From contig CAIVVT010000061.1 of assembly GCA_903909435.1 (NCBI GenBank), positions 62,001 to 126,000 on the forward strand: DNA of 64,000 bases, written 5' to 3'. Positions 8,597 through 20,081 of this stretch are shown here, piece by piece; within the stretch, counting starts at the first letter, position 1, and every line of letters begins with the position of its first letter. The position numbers and the translations under genes are program-made. This stretch comes from an uncultured Acidobacteriia bacterium (GTDB lineage: Bacteria > Acidobacteriota > Terriglobia > Bryobacterales > Bryobacteraceae). Under the pieces are notes generated by a model. It was given only the letters and a program-made list of their open reading frames with translations, was not told where the DNA came from and did no database searches.

Positions 8597-9538
8597 TCAG
8601 GAAATACGCAACTGTTCGCGGGGTTGTTCCGTTGCGCTGCGGTCCAGATGCAGGATCTGTGCCAGCACGGTGGTGATGGCGAGTTGAAGGTCGAACGGCC
8701 TCAAGTCGCGATCCCATAAACGCCGCGTGATGGCGGCCGCTGTGAGTCCCTCGTCACGGAGTTTGCCCACGCGTCGCAGTCGTTTCAGGGCCTCCGCATT
8801 GGTCCGGGCGCACCAGGCGTGCAACCCTTCGAAGGGCAACCCGTGGGACGGTAGAATCCGCGGCTCGGGCACCGTTTGGAGCCGGCCCAGGGTATCCAGG
8901 AACTCGCCAAAACAGTCATGACCATCGACAACCCCGACATTTGGGAAGATTCCGTCCAGTACAGTATCGCCTGAGATCAGCACGCGCCGGTCCTGCAAGT
9001 GAAAGCAGACGTGGCCGGGGGAGTGGCCTGGAGTATGGATCACTTCCAGTGGGCCCAAAACGGTCTCGAATGACTCTCCTGGTACCAGCGGCAACGCACC
9101 ATCCAACGGCGGGAAAAGTGCGAACAGCCGGGCGCAGGCTTCCACGGATTCCGCCACTTTGTCCGGTTCCGCACCGGCGGCAAGCAGACGTTCTCCCATC
9201 CGCGCGGCTGAACCGGGGCGCAAGATCCACTCCAGCAGTTCGGCGTCGGCCGGATGCAGACGGATGGGCGCGCCGCTCATGGCCGCGAGTTGCGGGGCGT
9301 TGCCTCCATGGTCGGGATGGACGTGCGTCAGCAGGATCTGCCGCAAGTCGGCGGGCGCGATCCCGGCATAGGCCAAACCGGCAGCGAGTTCGTCTAACAC
9401 GCCTGGCACGCCGAAGCCCGTGTCGATAAGGATCCAACCGTCCTCTGAGCGGGCCAGGTAGACGTTGACGAAGGCCGGGCCGGAAGGCATCGGCAGCGGG
9501 ATACGCCACAAGCCGGGTTCAATGAGTTCAGGCGTCAA
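8597..9538 (-). CDS. Metallo-beta-lactamase-fold hydrolase
   Basis: This 313-residue cytoplasmic protein has the di-zinc MBL-fold motifs. THVHPDHGG (HxHxDH) lies near residue 72, PGHSPGHVCF near residue 170, the bridging SGDTVLDG near residue 190, and the last ligand in PSHGLPF near residue 231. A winged-helix-like C-terminal region of about 80 residues follows, as in the YflN/lactonase and LACTB2-like branch. No substrate can be assigned; thioester or lactone hydrolysis is typical. The start is ATG 9538, where the N-terminus matches the family (EPGLWRIPLPMP). Confidence 0.82.
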   Translation of the reverse strand: MTPELIEPGLWRIPLPMPSGPAFVNVYLARSEDGWILIDTGFGVPGVLDELAAGLAYAGIAPADLRQILLTHVHPDHGGNAPQLAAMSGAPIRLHPADAELLEWILRPGSAARMGERLLAAGAEPDKVAESVEACARLFALFPPLDGALPLVPGESFETVLGPLEVIHTPGHSPGHVCFHLQDRRVLISGDTVLDGIFPNVGVVDGHDCFGEFLDTLGRLQTVPEPRILPSHGLPFEGLHAWCARTNAEALKRLRRVGKLRDEGLTAAAITRRLWDRDLRPFDLQLAITTVLAQILHLDRSATEQPREQLRIS

Positions 9539-9668
9539 TGCAGAGAGCTCCGCTTAGAATTCTGGAAGGCAGCCTTCAGTGTAAGCTGCCAGACGATATG
9601 AAATCGGGACGACAGCGGCAGGCTCTGGCCAGTGCTTGAGCGCATCCGGCGTGACTACTGGCATGTGG

Positions 9669-10541
9669 CTAAAGCGCTTCCGCCGCGTGGTAGCTGCTTC
9701 GCACCAGAGGGCCCGATTCGACGTGCGAGAAGCCCATTTTCAACCCTTCTTCGCGGTACATTGCAAACTCGGCGGGCGGAACGTAGCGCAGCACCGGCAA
9801 ATGGGAAGGCGTCGGGCGGAGGTACTGCCCGATGGTGGCAATCTCCACGCCGTGCGCGCGAAGGGCGCGCAGAACCTCGAGCACCTCGCCCGGCTCCTCC
9901 CCAAGACCGACCATCACGCCGGACTTGGCCGGAATCCCGGGACGCAGCTCGCGGGCCAGTTGGAGGATCTCCAGCGACCGTTCGTAGCGGGCGCCAATGC
10001 GGACTTCGCGGTACAGGCGCGGCACCGTCTCGATGTTGTGATTGAGCACGTCGGGACCCGCATCCATCACGACTGCCAAGGCCTCCCGCGAGCCCTGGAA
10101 GTCGGGGATCAGAACCTCGACCTTACATTCCGGGATGCGTTCGCGGATTGCTCGGATGGTGGCGGCAAAGAGGCCCGCACCACCGTCCTTGCGGTCGTCG
10201 CGGTTCACGCTGGTGATCACGGCATAGCGAAGGCCCAACGCGGCGCACGCCTCCGCGACGCGGCGCGGTTCGTCGAGGTCCACCTCCAGCGGGACGCCCT
10301 TTTGCACGTTGCAGAACCCACAGCGCCGCGTGCACACGTTGCCCAGGATCATGAACGTGGCCGTGCGGTGGTTCCAGCATTCGCCAACGTTCGGGCAAGC
10401 CGCGCTCTCGCACACCGTGTGCAGGTTCAGCCCGTCCACAAGCTGCTTCAAATCCCGGTATTGCTGCCCGACCGGGGCCGGAGCGCGCAGCCAATCCGGC
10501 CGTTTGGGTCTTGCGTTTTGAGCTTCGATGGAAACCAGCAC
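9669..10541 (-). CDS. lipA: Lipoyl synthase
   Basis: LipA is a radical-SAM enzyme that inserts two sulfurs into octanoyl groups on the E2 and GcvH proteins of 2-oxoacid dehydrogenases and glycine cleavage. The auxiliary cluster motif CESAACPNVGEC is at about residues 44-55. The radical-SAM motif CTRRCGFC is at about residues 70-77. SVNRDD, NHNIETV and MVGLGE are conserved family blocks, and the C-terminal Ser (RSSYHA) that ligates the auxiliary cluster is present. The 290-residue length is normal. The start is GTG 10541. No lipB lies next to it. Confidence 0.95.
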   Translation of the reverse strand: MLVSIEAQNARPKRPDWLRAPAPVGQQYRDLKQLVDGLNLHTVCESAACPNVGECWNHRTATFMILGNVCTRRCGFCNVQKGVPLEVDLDEPRRVAEACAALGLRYAVITSVNRDDRKDGGAGLFAATIRAIRERIPECKVEVLIPDFQGSREALAVVMDAGPDVLNHNIETVPRLYREVRIGARYERSLEILQLARELRPGIPAKSGVMVGLGEEPGEVLEVLRALRAHGVEIATIGQYLRPTPSHLPVLRYVPPAEFAMYREEGLKMGFSHVESGPLVRSSYHAAEAL

Positions 10542-10678
10542 TGTCTAGTTGATGATAGCCCCGCTGCTTTCGATGCCTGCGTGGCGGGGCGGCGCTCCAG
10601 CGCCCGTCGTCCGTAGACCAATGCGGCCCGGGCTTCGGAAAGTCCGCGCGACGTTCGATCCCCGTCCCAAACCCCGTA

Positions 10679-11641
10679 CTAACCTGGGGCTTCGGCGGAT
10701 TCGCTTTCCAGCCAGTGCAATTGCCCCGCCTGTGCCATTTCCATGCGCGTCTCAAGTACCATCGAATCGTCCCAGCGTTCCCACCGAAAGTCGGTCGAGC
10801 CCGCCAGTTCCATCGCCCGCCGGGGAATCAGTCCAATCAACTCCGAGCCTTGCACCTCGACCCCGGCGCGAGCCGCTTCCTCGCGAATCGCATTGAACAC
10901 CACATGCACCGGCGTGACCTCAAAATCCGTTACATTCGTGGTCACCTGCGCGAGCTTGCGGCTTTCGAGGTACACTCCCAGCGCCTTGACGCCGGGGAAG
11001 CCGCCCGAGGAGTCCCGGATCTTCCTCGCGATGCTGCGTGCCAGCGCGATGTCGCTTGTGCGCAGGTTCACGTTGTAGGCGACCAGGAACTTGCGCGCAC
11101 CGAAAATCGACGCACCCGCCGTCGGGTGCAGCGCCGGGCCACCGGCATCGGGCAGCCAGTGCGGGTCCGTCAGAGACGCCGAAAGCAAATGACGGAAGCC
11201 GCCCCTGCGGATCTGTTCCAGCCGGGTGCGATTGCTTCTCACGGCGGCGGCTCCGTAGAAATACACGGGAACGCCATTTCGCCTCCAGTGTTGCTCGCCC
11301 GCCAACCGGGCCAGTGCGGCACATTCCTCCAGCGTGATGCCACGCAGGGGAATGAACGGGACCACGTCGGCGGCGCCGATGCGCGGGTGAACGCCTTCGT
11401 GCAGATTCAGGTCGATGAGCCGGGCAGCCACGCCGGCAGCGGCAACTGCTGCCTCGGCTACGGCTTCCGGCGGGCCGGCAAAGGTGAGCACCGAGCGGTT
11501 GTGGTCTCCATCGCGCTGCAAATCGAGCAGCAGGATCCCCGGAACGCTCGCTGCGGCCCGGGCGATGGCATGGACCACAGCGGGGTCCCGCCCCTCACTG
11601 AAGTTCGGCACGCATTCGACCAGACGATCGGGCAAACTCAC
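10679..11641 (-). CDS. ftcD: Glutamate formimidoyltransferase (formiminotransferase domain)
   Basis: The product transfers the formimino group from N-formiminoglutamate to tetrahydrofolate, the last step of one histidine-degradation route. The 320-residue protein is the transferase half only, with no cyclodeaminase domain. VPNFSEGRD at residues 11-19 is the family N-terminal signature. DGDHNRSVLTF holds the conserved His near residue 47. HEGVHPRIGAADVVPF near residues 81-96 and VYFYGAAA are folate- and substrate-binding blocks. ALGVYLESRKLAQVTTNVTDF is typical of the C-terminal subdomain. The start is GTG 11641. It follows the HutI-like gene by 26 bases, so the two are probably one operon. 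Confidence 0.9.
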   Translation of the reverse strand: MSLPDRLVECVPNFSEGRDPAVVHAIARAAASVPGILLLDLQRDGDHNRSVLTFAGPPEAVAEAAVAAAGVAARLIDLNLHEGVHPRIGAADVVPFIPLRGITLEECAALARLAGEQHWRRNGVPVYFYGAAAVRSNRTRLEQIRRGGFRHLLSASLTDPHWLPDAGGPALHPTAGASIFGARKFLVAYNVNLRTSDIALARSIARKIRDSSGGFPGVKALGVYLESRKLAQVTTNVTDFEVTPVHVVFNAIREEAARAGVEVQGSELIGLIPRRAMELAGSTDFRWERWDDSMVLETRMEMAQAGQLHWLESESAEAPG

Positions 11642-11667
11642 GGCAGCCAGTGCCCTCCCTTCGAGCG

Positions 11668-12939
11668 TCAGAACGTCTCCGGCCAGACGACTGCGCTCTT
11701 CTGCCAGACTATCGCGCCTCGCTTCACCACCGCTTCTACCGGGTTGACTCCGAGGGTTGATGGCAGATCGCGGAAGTCAGGGATGGAGAGGACCAGAAAG
11801 TCGCCTTGCTTGCCGGGCTCGAGCGTTCCGCAGCGGTCGAGCATGCCCAGCGCCGCTGCGCCGTTCACCGTAGCCGCCGTCACCGCCTCCGCAGGTTTCA
11901 GTCCCAGCATGCAACAGGCCATGGAGAGCGCCGCCGGCATACTGGCCGCGGGAGCGAACACCGGGTGCCAGCCGGTGGAAAGTGCGATCACCGCCCCGGC
12001 ATCCACCAACTCCCGCGGGGGTTCCGGACCTTGCCAGCTATGGAAATGCAGCATGGGTCGAAGCACCGCCGCGGTCTCGGAAGCCGCCAGTGCGCGAACG
12101 GATTCGGAAGACAACGCATGCAGTCCGGCCAGAGAACCAACGTGGCCGGCGAGCGCGAGGTCCACGGCGGCACCCCGATCGAGTGGTCCGCGGTGGATGC
12201 TTAAACCCAGGCCCAAACGTCCTGCGGCAGCCAGACAATGGGACGCCTGGAAGTCGTCGAGGATTTCGAACCCGAGGCATACCGTAGCCGCGTGCACGGG
12301 ATCGCGCCGCACCAAGCGAGGCAACAGCACGTCGGTCAGCCAGAGCACGTACTCTTCTTCCAGGCCGTGGAATTCAGACAAGCCGGGATGGCCTATGAGC
12401 AGCGACTGGACGATATCCAACGGGGTGCCATCCAGGCCCGTGGCAACTCGCAGCAACTTCGACCCTGGACTATCCTGCAAGCCAACTCCGGCGTGAACCG
12501 CAAGAGTGCCGGTGCCGTGACGCACCATGTCACGCAAAACGCGGGCCGCGTGAAAAGCGAGTTTACCGGCCGGCGATTGCCGCTTCTGATGCGTCAGCGC
12601 CATCTCGACGTTCCGTTCGTCCCTGGCCCCGAGAGGACGCGTTGCCAACTCCGACGGAAGCCCGGCGCTTCGCATCGGTAAGCCGCTGACGAACGTGAGC
12701 GGATCCACAAATGAGGGCAGAACCACCTTGCCGGCAACGTTGAGTTCCGTCGCATCGCGGGCGGCGGACAAGTTTTCGACGCGGCGGGCCGGGCCGCTCT
12801 CCACGATCACGCCATCAACTATCAGAATCGCGCCGTCATGAACAAGGCCTAAGTCGGACAGGTTTGACCCTCGACGAGGTCCTGCGGGCCCTCGCAACGT
12901 CAGCAGTTGCCGAGCGCCCCGGACGAGCAAGGCGCCCAT
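11668..12939 (-). CDS. Imidazolonepropionase-like amidohydrolase lacking metal ligands
   Basis: This 423-residue protein aligns in order with HutI (imidazolonepropionase). Shared features include the C-terminal AATVNGAAALGM, the GTLEPGKQGDFLVL block and GVNPVEAVVKRGAIVW. However, the catalytic metal site is gone. The HxH of the family motif (PGFVDxHTH) reads PSFVDPLTF at about residues 75-83, so both histidines are replaced. The ATDFNPG motif that supplies the catalytic Asp reads STGWHPV. The second His position after the GxxSxDH block is also absent. It sits directly upstream of ftcD, where a histidine-degradation HutI would be expected. A pseudoenzyme or repurposed fold is inferred, not a working imidazolonepropionase. 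Confidence 0.75.
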   Translation of the reverse strand: MGALLVRGARQLLTLRGPAGPRRGSNLSDLGLVHDGAILIVDGVIVESGPARRVENLSAARDATELNVAGKVVLPSFVDPLTFVSGLPMRSAGLPSELATRPLGARDERNVEMALTHQKRQSPAGKLAFHAARVLRDMVRHGTGTLAVHAGVGLQDSPGSKLLRVATGLDGTPLDIVQSLLIGHPGLSEFHGLEEEYVLWLTDVLLPRLVRRDPVHAATVCLGFEILDDFQASHCLAAAGRLGLGLSIHRGPLDRGAAVDLALAGHVGSLAGLHALSSESVRALAASETAAVLRPMLHFHSWQGPEPPRELVDAGAVIALSTGWHPVFAPAASMPAALSMACCMLGLKPAEAVTAATVNGAAALGMLDRCGTLEPGKQGDFLVLSIPDFRDLPSTLGVNPVEAVVKRGAIVWQKSAVVWPETF

Positions 12940-13434
12940 CAGGCGGTACGGAATGTGGGGATTGGCATCGAACTAGCTGCGTAGAGCCTAGCCTTCCAAG
13001 GAGATCGTTGAGCCTGCGGATCCAGGATTCGGATGCTCCTGGAGATGAAGGCGACAAGTGTTACTCCCAGGTTTCAGTCTAGACACAGGTCTCTTCGAAC
13101 CACAGTCTGGCGTTGGCCGCCCCGCTGCTCGGCGCACCTGCATCGGGCTCTGCTTCCTGTGCTGGCGGAGGCTTAGTCCGCCACCATTCAAGGGGTCGGC
13201 TAGCCGGATGCCTCAGAGCGCTCTCGTCGCCGCACTGGGTGATTTGCAGCACCAGGCCGCATTCGTCGATGGAAGCGCGTGTGTCGAGTGGGGCATTTGG
13301 CCCAGAAGCGCCGACCCTTCATTCTCTACTCATCTGTACAAAAATGAGAAGATCCTGCGACATAGAGATCTTCGGCTCTGAAAAGACGAAATGGTGAGCC
13401 GATTGCAGTAAAATCAAAAGTGAGCCCTGATTCA
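12940..13434. other. Non-coding interval upstream of nifJ
   Basis: About 495 bases lie between the divergent HutI-like gene and nifJ. Open frames here are short, lack ribosome-binding sites and resemble no family. The interval should hold promoters in both directions, but I see no convincing sigma-70 boxes. The only clear structure is a 7-base dyad close to nifJ, listed separately. Confidence 0.5.
13348..13373. promoter_or_regulatory. Inverted repeat upstream of nifJ, possible operator
   Basis: GAAGATC at 13348-13354 and its reverse complement GATCTTC at 13367-13373 are separated by 12 bases. Their centres are about 19 bases apart, roughly two helical turns, as in sites for dimeric regulators. 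The site is about 62 bases before the nifJ ATG. No T-run follows, so it is not a terminator. The regulator is unknown and a chance dyad is possible. Confidence 0.3.
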
Positions 13435-17040
<3,606 letters not shown>

Positions 17041-17068
17041 CAAGCGCAGCCAAGGAGACTAACAAGCC

Positions 17069-18079
17069 ATGATCGACCTCACTACTGGATACCTGGGGCT
17101 GAAGCTCCGCACTCCGCTGGTGGCCTCGTCCTCGCCCTTGTGCAAGGACATCGCTAACATACTTCGTCTGGAAGACGCAGGCGCATCCGCCATCGTGCTC
17201 CACTCCTTGTTCGAGGAGCAGATCACGGCCGAAAGCGGCGTTCTGGACCGCTACCTCACCGAGGGAACCGACAGCTTCGGCGAAGCACTCAGCTACTTCC
17301 CGGAGATGACCAGCTATAATCTGGGGCCCGACCCCTACCTGAATCATCTGCGCAAGGCCAAGGAAAGCTGCGACGTTCCCGTCATCGCCTCGCTCAACGG
17401 GGTCTCCACGGGCGGCTGGATCCGCTACGCGCAACTGATGGAACAGGCGGGCGCCGACGCTCTGGAACTGAATGTTTATTACCTGCCGACCGACCTGGAA
17501 ATGACCGGCGAGAAGATCGAGGAAATGTACTCCGATCTGATCAGCCACGTGAAGGCCAGCATTCGCATCCCGGTGGCCGTCAAAGTCGGCGCGTTCTTCA
17601 CTGCCTTCGCCAACACCGCCAAGCGGCTGGACGAATCCGGCGCCGACGGGTTGGTCATCTTCAATCGCTTCTATCAGCCGGACTTCGACCTCAATACTCT
17701 TGAGGTGGTTCCGAACCTGGTGCTCAGCGACTCCTCGGAACTGCGCCTCAGGCTGCACTGGGCCGCGCTGCTCTACAACCGGATCCGTCCCGACATCGCC
17801 ATCACTGGCGGCGTCCACACGGCCGAGGATGTCGTGAAGAGCGTTATGGCCGGCGCACGCGTGACGATGTTGACCTCGGCGCTGCTCCGCCATGGCCCGG
17901 AATACCTCACCAAGCTGGAAGAGGATCTGGGCGATTGGATGGAAGAGCACGAGTACGAATCGATCCAGCAAATGCGCGGCAGCATGAGCTCGCAGGCAGT
18001 CACCGAGCCTGCAGCCTTCGAGCGCGCCAACTATATGAAGGTGCTCTCCAGCTATACGCTGAAGGACGCCCTTCGATAG
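17069..18079 (+). CDS. Dihydroorotate dehydrogenase-like FMN protein
   Basis: This 336-residue protein has the DHOD-type TIM barrel. [22 protein letters not shown] is the family N-terminus, [13 protein letters not shown] is the conserved strand-loop near residue 110, [12 protein letters not shown] near residue 140 contributes FMN contacts, and [11 protein letters not shown] and [20 protein letters not shown] form the phosphate-binding end. It is longer at the C-terminus than PyrD, ending in a helical tail. An AAGGAG ribosome-binding sequence precedes ATG 17069. Its place right behind nifJ suggests an oxidoreductase partner in ferredoxin- or flavin-linked metabolism rather than pyrimidine synthesis, but no function is proven. 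Confidence 0.82.
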   Translation: MIDLTTGYLGLKLRTPLVASSSPLCKDIANILRLEDAGASAIVLHSLFEEQITAESGVLDRYLTEGTDSFGEALSYFPEMTSYNLGPDPYLNHLRKAKESCDVPVIASLNGVSTGGWIRYAQLMEQAGADALELNVYYLPTDLEMTGEKIEEMYSDLISHVKASIRIPVAVKVGAFFTAFANTAKRLDESGADGLVIFNRFYQPDFDLNTLEVVPNLVLSDSSELRLRLHWAALLYNRIRPDIAITGGVHTAEDVVKSVMAGARVTMLTSALLRHGPEYLTKLEEDLGDWMEEHEYESIQQMRGSMSSQAVTEPAAFERANYMKVLSSYTLKDALR

Positions 18080-18115
18080 TTTCGTTCGATTTGTGTCCGC
18101 CCTGGGAGGGGAACC

Positions 18116-18439
18116 GTGTCGTTCCATATCGTCTTGCGGCATAAAAATGCGCCGCAAGTCGCACAAAACAAATGGTTAGATGATAGCAGTCCGGCGTGGA
18201 TCACAACCACGCCGGACATCGCCATGCGCTGCGTGGAATTGCAGCGTGAGAACTTGCCGCTCCGAATCCACAGGATGGAATGGGCCGGCTGCGGGCCCGT
18301 TGTCTGTTGCGAGTGTGCGGTGCAGGCGGTTCGCGAGATCGACGAGCATTCCTACCACGTCGAGTTCAACGTGCTGCGCCGGTTGGAGATTCTGCCGCTC
18401 GTCCGGCCTTTCCGCGGCCAGTCCTGCTACGAGATCTGA
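18116..18439 (+). CDS. Small cysteine-rich hypothetical protein
   Basis: A 107-residue frame starts at GTG 18116, preceded by a good Shine-Dalgarno (GGGAGGGG, 5-6 bases ahead). No family is recognised. Six cysteines are present, including the cluster CGPVVCCEC near residues 60-68, which could bind a metal or cluster. There is no signal peptide and no membrane segment. It lies 36 bases after the DHOD-like gene on the same strand and could be the last gene of the nifJ transcript. Competing frames overlap it in other phases; the ribosome-binding site favours this one. Confidence 0.5.
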   Translation: MSFHIVLRHKNAPQVAQNKWLDDSSPAWITTTPDIAMRCVELQRENLPLRIHRMEWAGCGPVVCCECAVQAVREIDEHSYHVEFNVLRRLEILPLVRPFRGQSCYEI

Positions 18440-18613
18440 CCTCGCGCCCCTCAACCAATTGACTATCTTTCGTCCGGCCGACTAATCAGATCTCCTGTTC
18501 CTGCCGATCCCATGTCCAGCCACGATCTGGAGATTCTCTCTCCGGCGTAGCTGATCATGTCTCCCGTCCACGGCGGTACACACGGATGGCGAGGATCCAA
18601 ATAGGAGAACTGA

Positions 18614-19150
18614 ATGTCTACTTCATCGATCGGTTCGGTCTCTGGCAACAGCGGGCTGTTGCAACTGGAAGCGCTGTTTCAGAAACTGGAGGCGAAACCA
18701 GCCGCTTCGACCACCGCCACTACCGGCACGGCAACCACCACTGCCACCGACTCGGACAGTGTGTCCGGAATCGGCAAGCTGTTGAGCAACCTGCAGGATC
18801 TGGCCACAAGCGATCCCGCCAAATTCAAACAGGAGACCGCTGACATTGCGGCCAAGCTCAACGCCGCGGCCGACGGCACCAGTGGCGATGAGTCCGCGTT
18901 TCTGAAGGGTTTGGCCAGCCAGTTCCAGCAGGCCTCGGGCACAGGCGATGCGGCGGCACTAGCCCCCAGGCATCAAGGACACCACAGCCACGCAACCAGC
19001 GGGACGAGCAGTTCCGCGGCAGCCAGCCAGTATGACACCTCGAGCCTGTTTTCGATGCTGAACACCAACTCCACGTCGGGCAGCAATTACCTCTCCGCCA
19101 GTCAGGACTCCCTGCTCAACAGCCTTTTCGGCGGTACCAGCAGCAAGTAG
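18614..19150 (+). CDS. Ser/Thr/Ala-rich hypothetical protein
   Basis: This 178-residue protein starts at ATG 18614 with GGAGAA six bases ahead. Composition is strongly biased to Ser, Thr, Gly and Ala, with a low-complexity stretch at residues ~32-48 (repeated TT/TAT units) and a His-rich patch (RHQGHHSH) near residue 120. Two predicted helices lie between (GIGKLLSNLQDLAT and DIAAKLNAAA). There is no signal peptide and no membrane segment. Small proteins of this style are common next to EF-hand or secretion-related genes in Acidobacteriota, but no function is assignable here. It is transcribed toward folP, convergent with it. Confidence 0.7.
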   Translation: MSTSSIGSVSGNSGLLQLEALFQKLEAKPAASTTATTGTATTTATDSDSVSGIGKLLSNLQDLATSDPAKFKQETADIAAKLNAAADGTSGDESAFLKGLASQFQQASGTGDAAALAPRHQGHHSHATSGTSSSAAASQYDTSSLFSMLNTNSTSGSNYLSASQDSLLNSLFGGTSSK

Positions 19151-19197
19151 GCTTGGGTGCAATGGCGTCCCGTCCAAGCGTTCGCCGGATGGACACG

Positions 19198-19218
19198 CCC
19201 CCCCAATTCTCAGGGGGG
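19198..19218. terminator. GC-rich hairpin between convergent genes
   Basis: Seven C (19198-19204), eight bases of loop, then six G (19213-19218) can form a strong hairpin. It sits in the 81-base gap between the stop of the Ser/Thr-rich gene and the stop of folP, where a bidirectional terminator is expected. There is no T-run on either side, so it would not be a canonical Rho-independent site. Confidence 0.35.
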
Positions 19219-19231
19219 TAGCGCGGTAGCG

Positions 19232-20071
19232 TTATCCCCGCACCAGTTCGTCGGCGAGCAGGATCGCCGGGCGAATCGCGGCCACGTCGTGCACCCTCAG
19301 AATGAAGGCTCCCCGCAGTACCGCCGCCACGGCAGCGGCGGTCCACATGGAAGGCGACATGTCCAGCGTCGGCGATGTGACGAATTGCTTTCCGGTGGGA
19401 CTGAGTTGGAGCGGCGCCGGAATGTCGGCAAAGCGATCCAGATCCCGCAGGATCTCGGTGTTCTGCTCTTTACGCTTGCCCATGCCAAGGCCCGGATCGA
19501 TTACCAGGCGCTGCGGCTGCAATCCCTGGCGCACGGCTCGGCTGACGCTGGCTTTCAGTTCGGTGATGAGAGAGCCGGCTGGGTCCTGCAAGCCCGGCAG
19601 CTTGCCCCAGGTGTCTGGCTTGCCGCGCATGTGCTGGATGATCAACCCTGCGTTATGCTGCACCACCACCTTGGCGAGATCCGGTTCCCAGATCAGAGCG
19701 GACGGGTCCTTGATGATCTCGACGCCGTAGGTCATTGCCTTCTCCGCGACCGCGGCCTTGTAGGTCTCGACGCAGATGGGGATCGAAAGCGCCCCGCGCA
19801 GCCGCTTCAACACCGGCACCAGTCGCCGCAACTCTTCCGCTTCGGAGATGCGCGCGGAACCGTGGCGGACGCTCTCCGCGCCGATCTCGATGATGTCCGC
19901 GCCCTGTTCCGCAAGTTCCACGGCACGGGCGAAGGCCAGTTCCGGGTCCACGTAGCGGCCGCCGTCGGCCAGCGAGTCGGGCGTCACGTTCAGCACGCCT
20001 GAGATCAGCGTACGTTCTCCGAGCAGCAGCCGGCCGGTGCGGAGTTTCCATTCCTGGGGTTTGCGTGGCAT
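19232..20071 (-). CDS. folP: Divergent dihydropteroate synthase-like protein
   Basis: DHPS joins dihydropterin pyrophosphate to p-aminobenzoate in folate synthesis. The 279-residue barrel keeps GVLNVTPDSLADGG (residues ~25-38), IQHMRGKP, VIDPGLGMGK (~190-199) and ILRVHDV (~258). Several active-site residues differ from E. coli FolP by motif alignment. The Asp of IDVGGES is Glu (IEIGAES), the Thr of ESTRPG is Val, the Asp of SVDT is Glu (CVET), the Asn of INDI is Lys (IKDP), and the SRKS loop reads SPTGKQ. ATG 20071 is used rather than 20104 so as not to overlap the permease gene. Either a fast-evolving FolP or a paralogue with another role is possible. Confidence 0.7.
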   Translation of the reverse strand: MPRKPQEWKLRTGRLLLGERTLISGVLNVTPDSLADGGRYVDPELAFARAVELAEQGADIIEIGAESVRHGSARISEAEELRRLVPVLKRLRGALSIPICVETYKAAVAEKAMTYGVEIIKDPSALIWEPDLAKVVVQHNAGLIIQHMRGKPDTWGKLPGLQDPAGSLITELKASVSRAVRQGLQPQRLVIDPGLGMGKRKEQNTEILRDLDRFADIPAPLQLSPTGKQFVTSPTLDMSPSMWTAAAVAAVLRGAFILRVHDVAAIRPAILLADELVRG

Positions 20072-20081
20072 TAAGTAAAAC

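Noticed and set aside
10715-12496. 593-codon plus-strand frame across ftcD and the HutI-like gene
   Set aside because: It runs across two recognisable minus-strand genes, with low-complexity Arg/Ser/Pro sequence and no domain.
13058-13381. 107-codon frame in the gap before nifJ
   Set aside because: Overlaps other short frames of equal quality and lacks a ribosome-binding site; probably non-coding.
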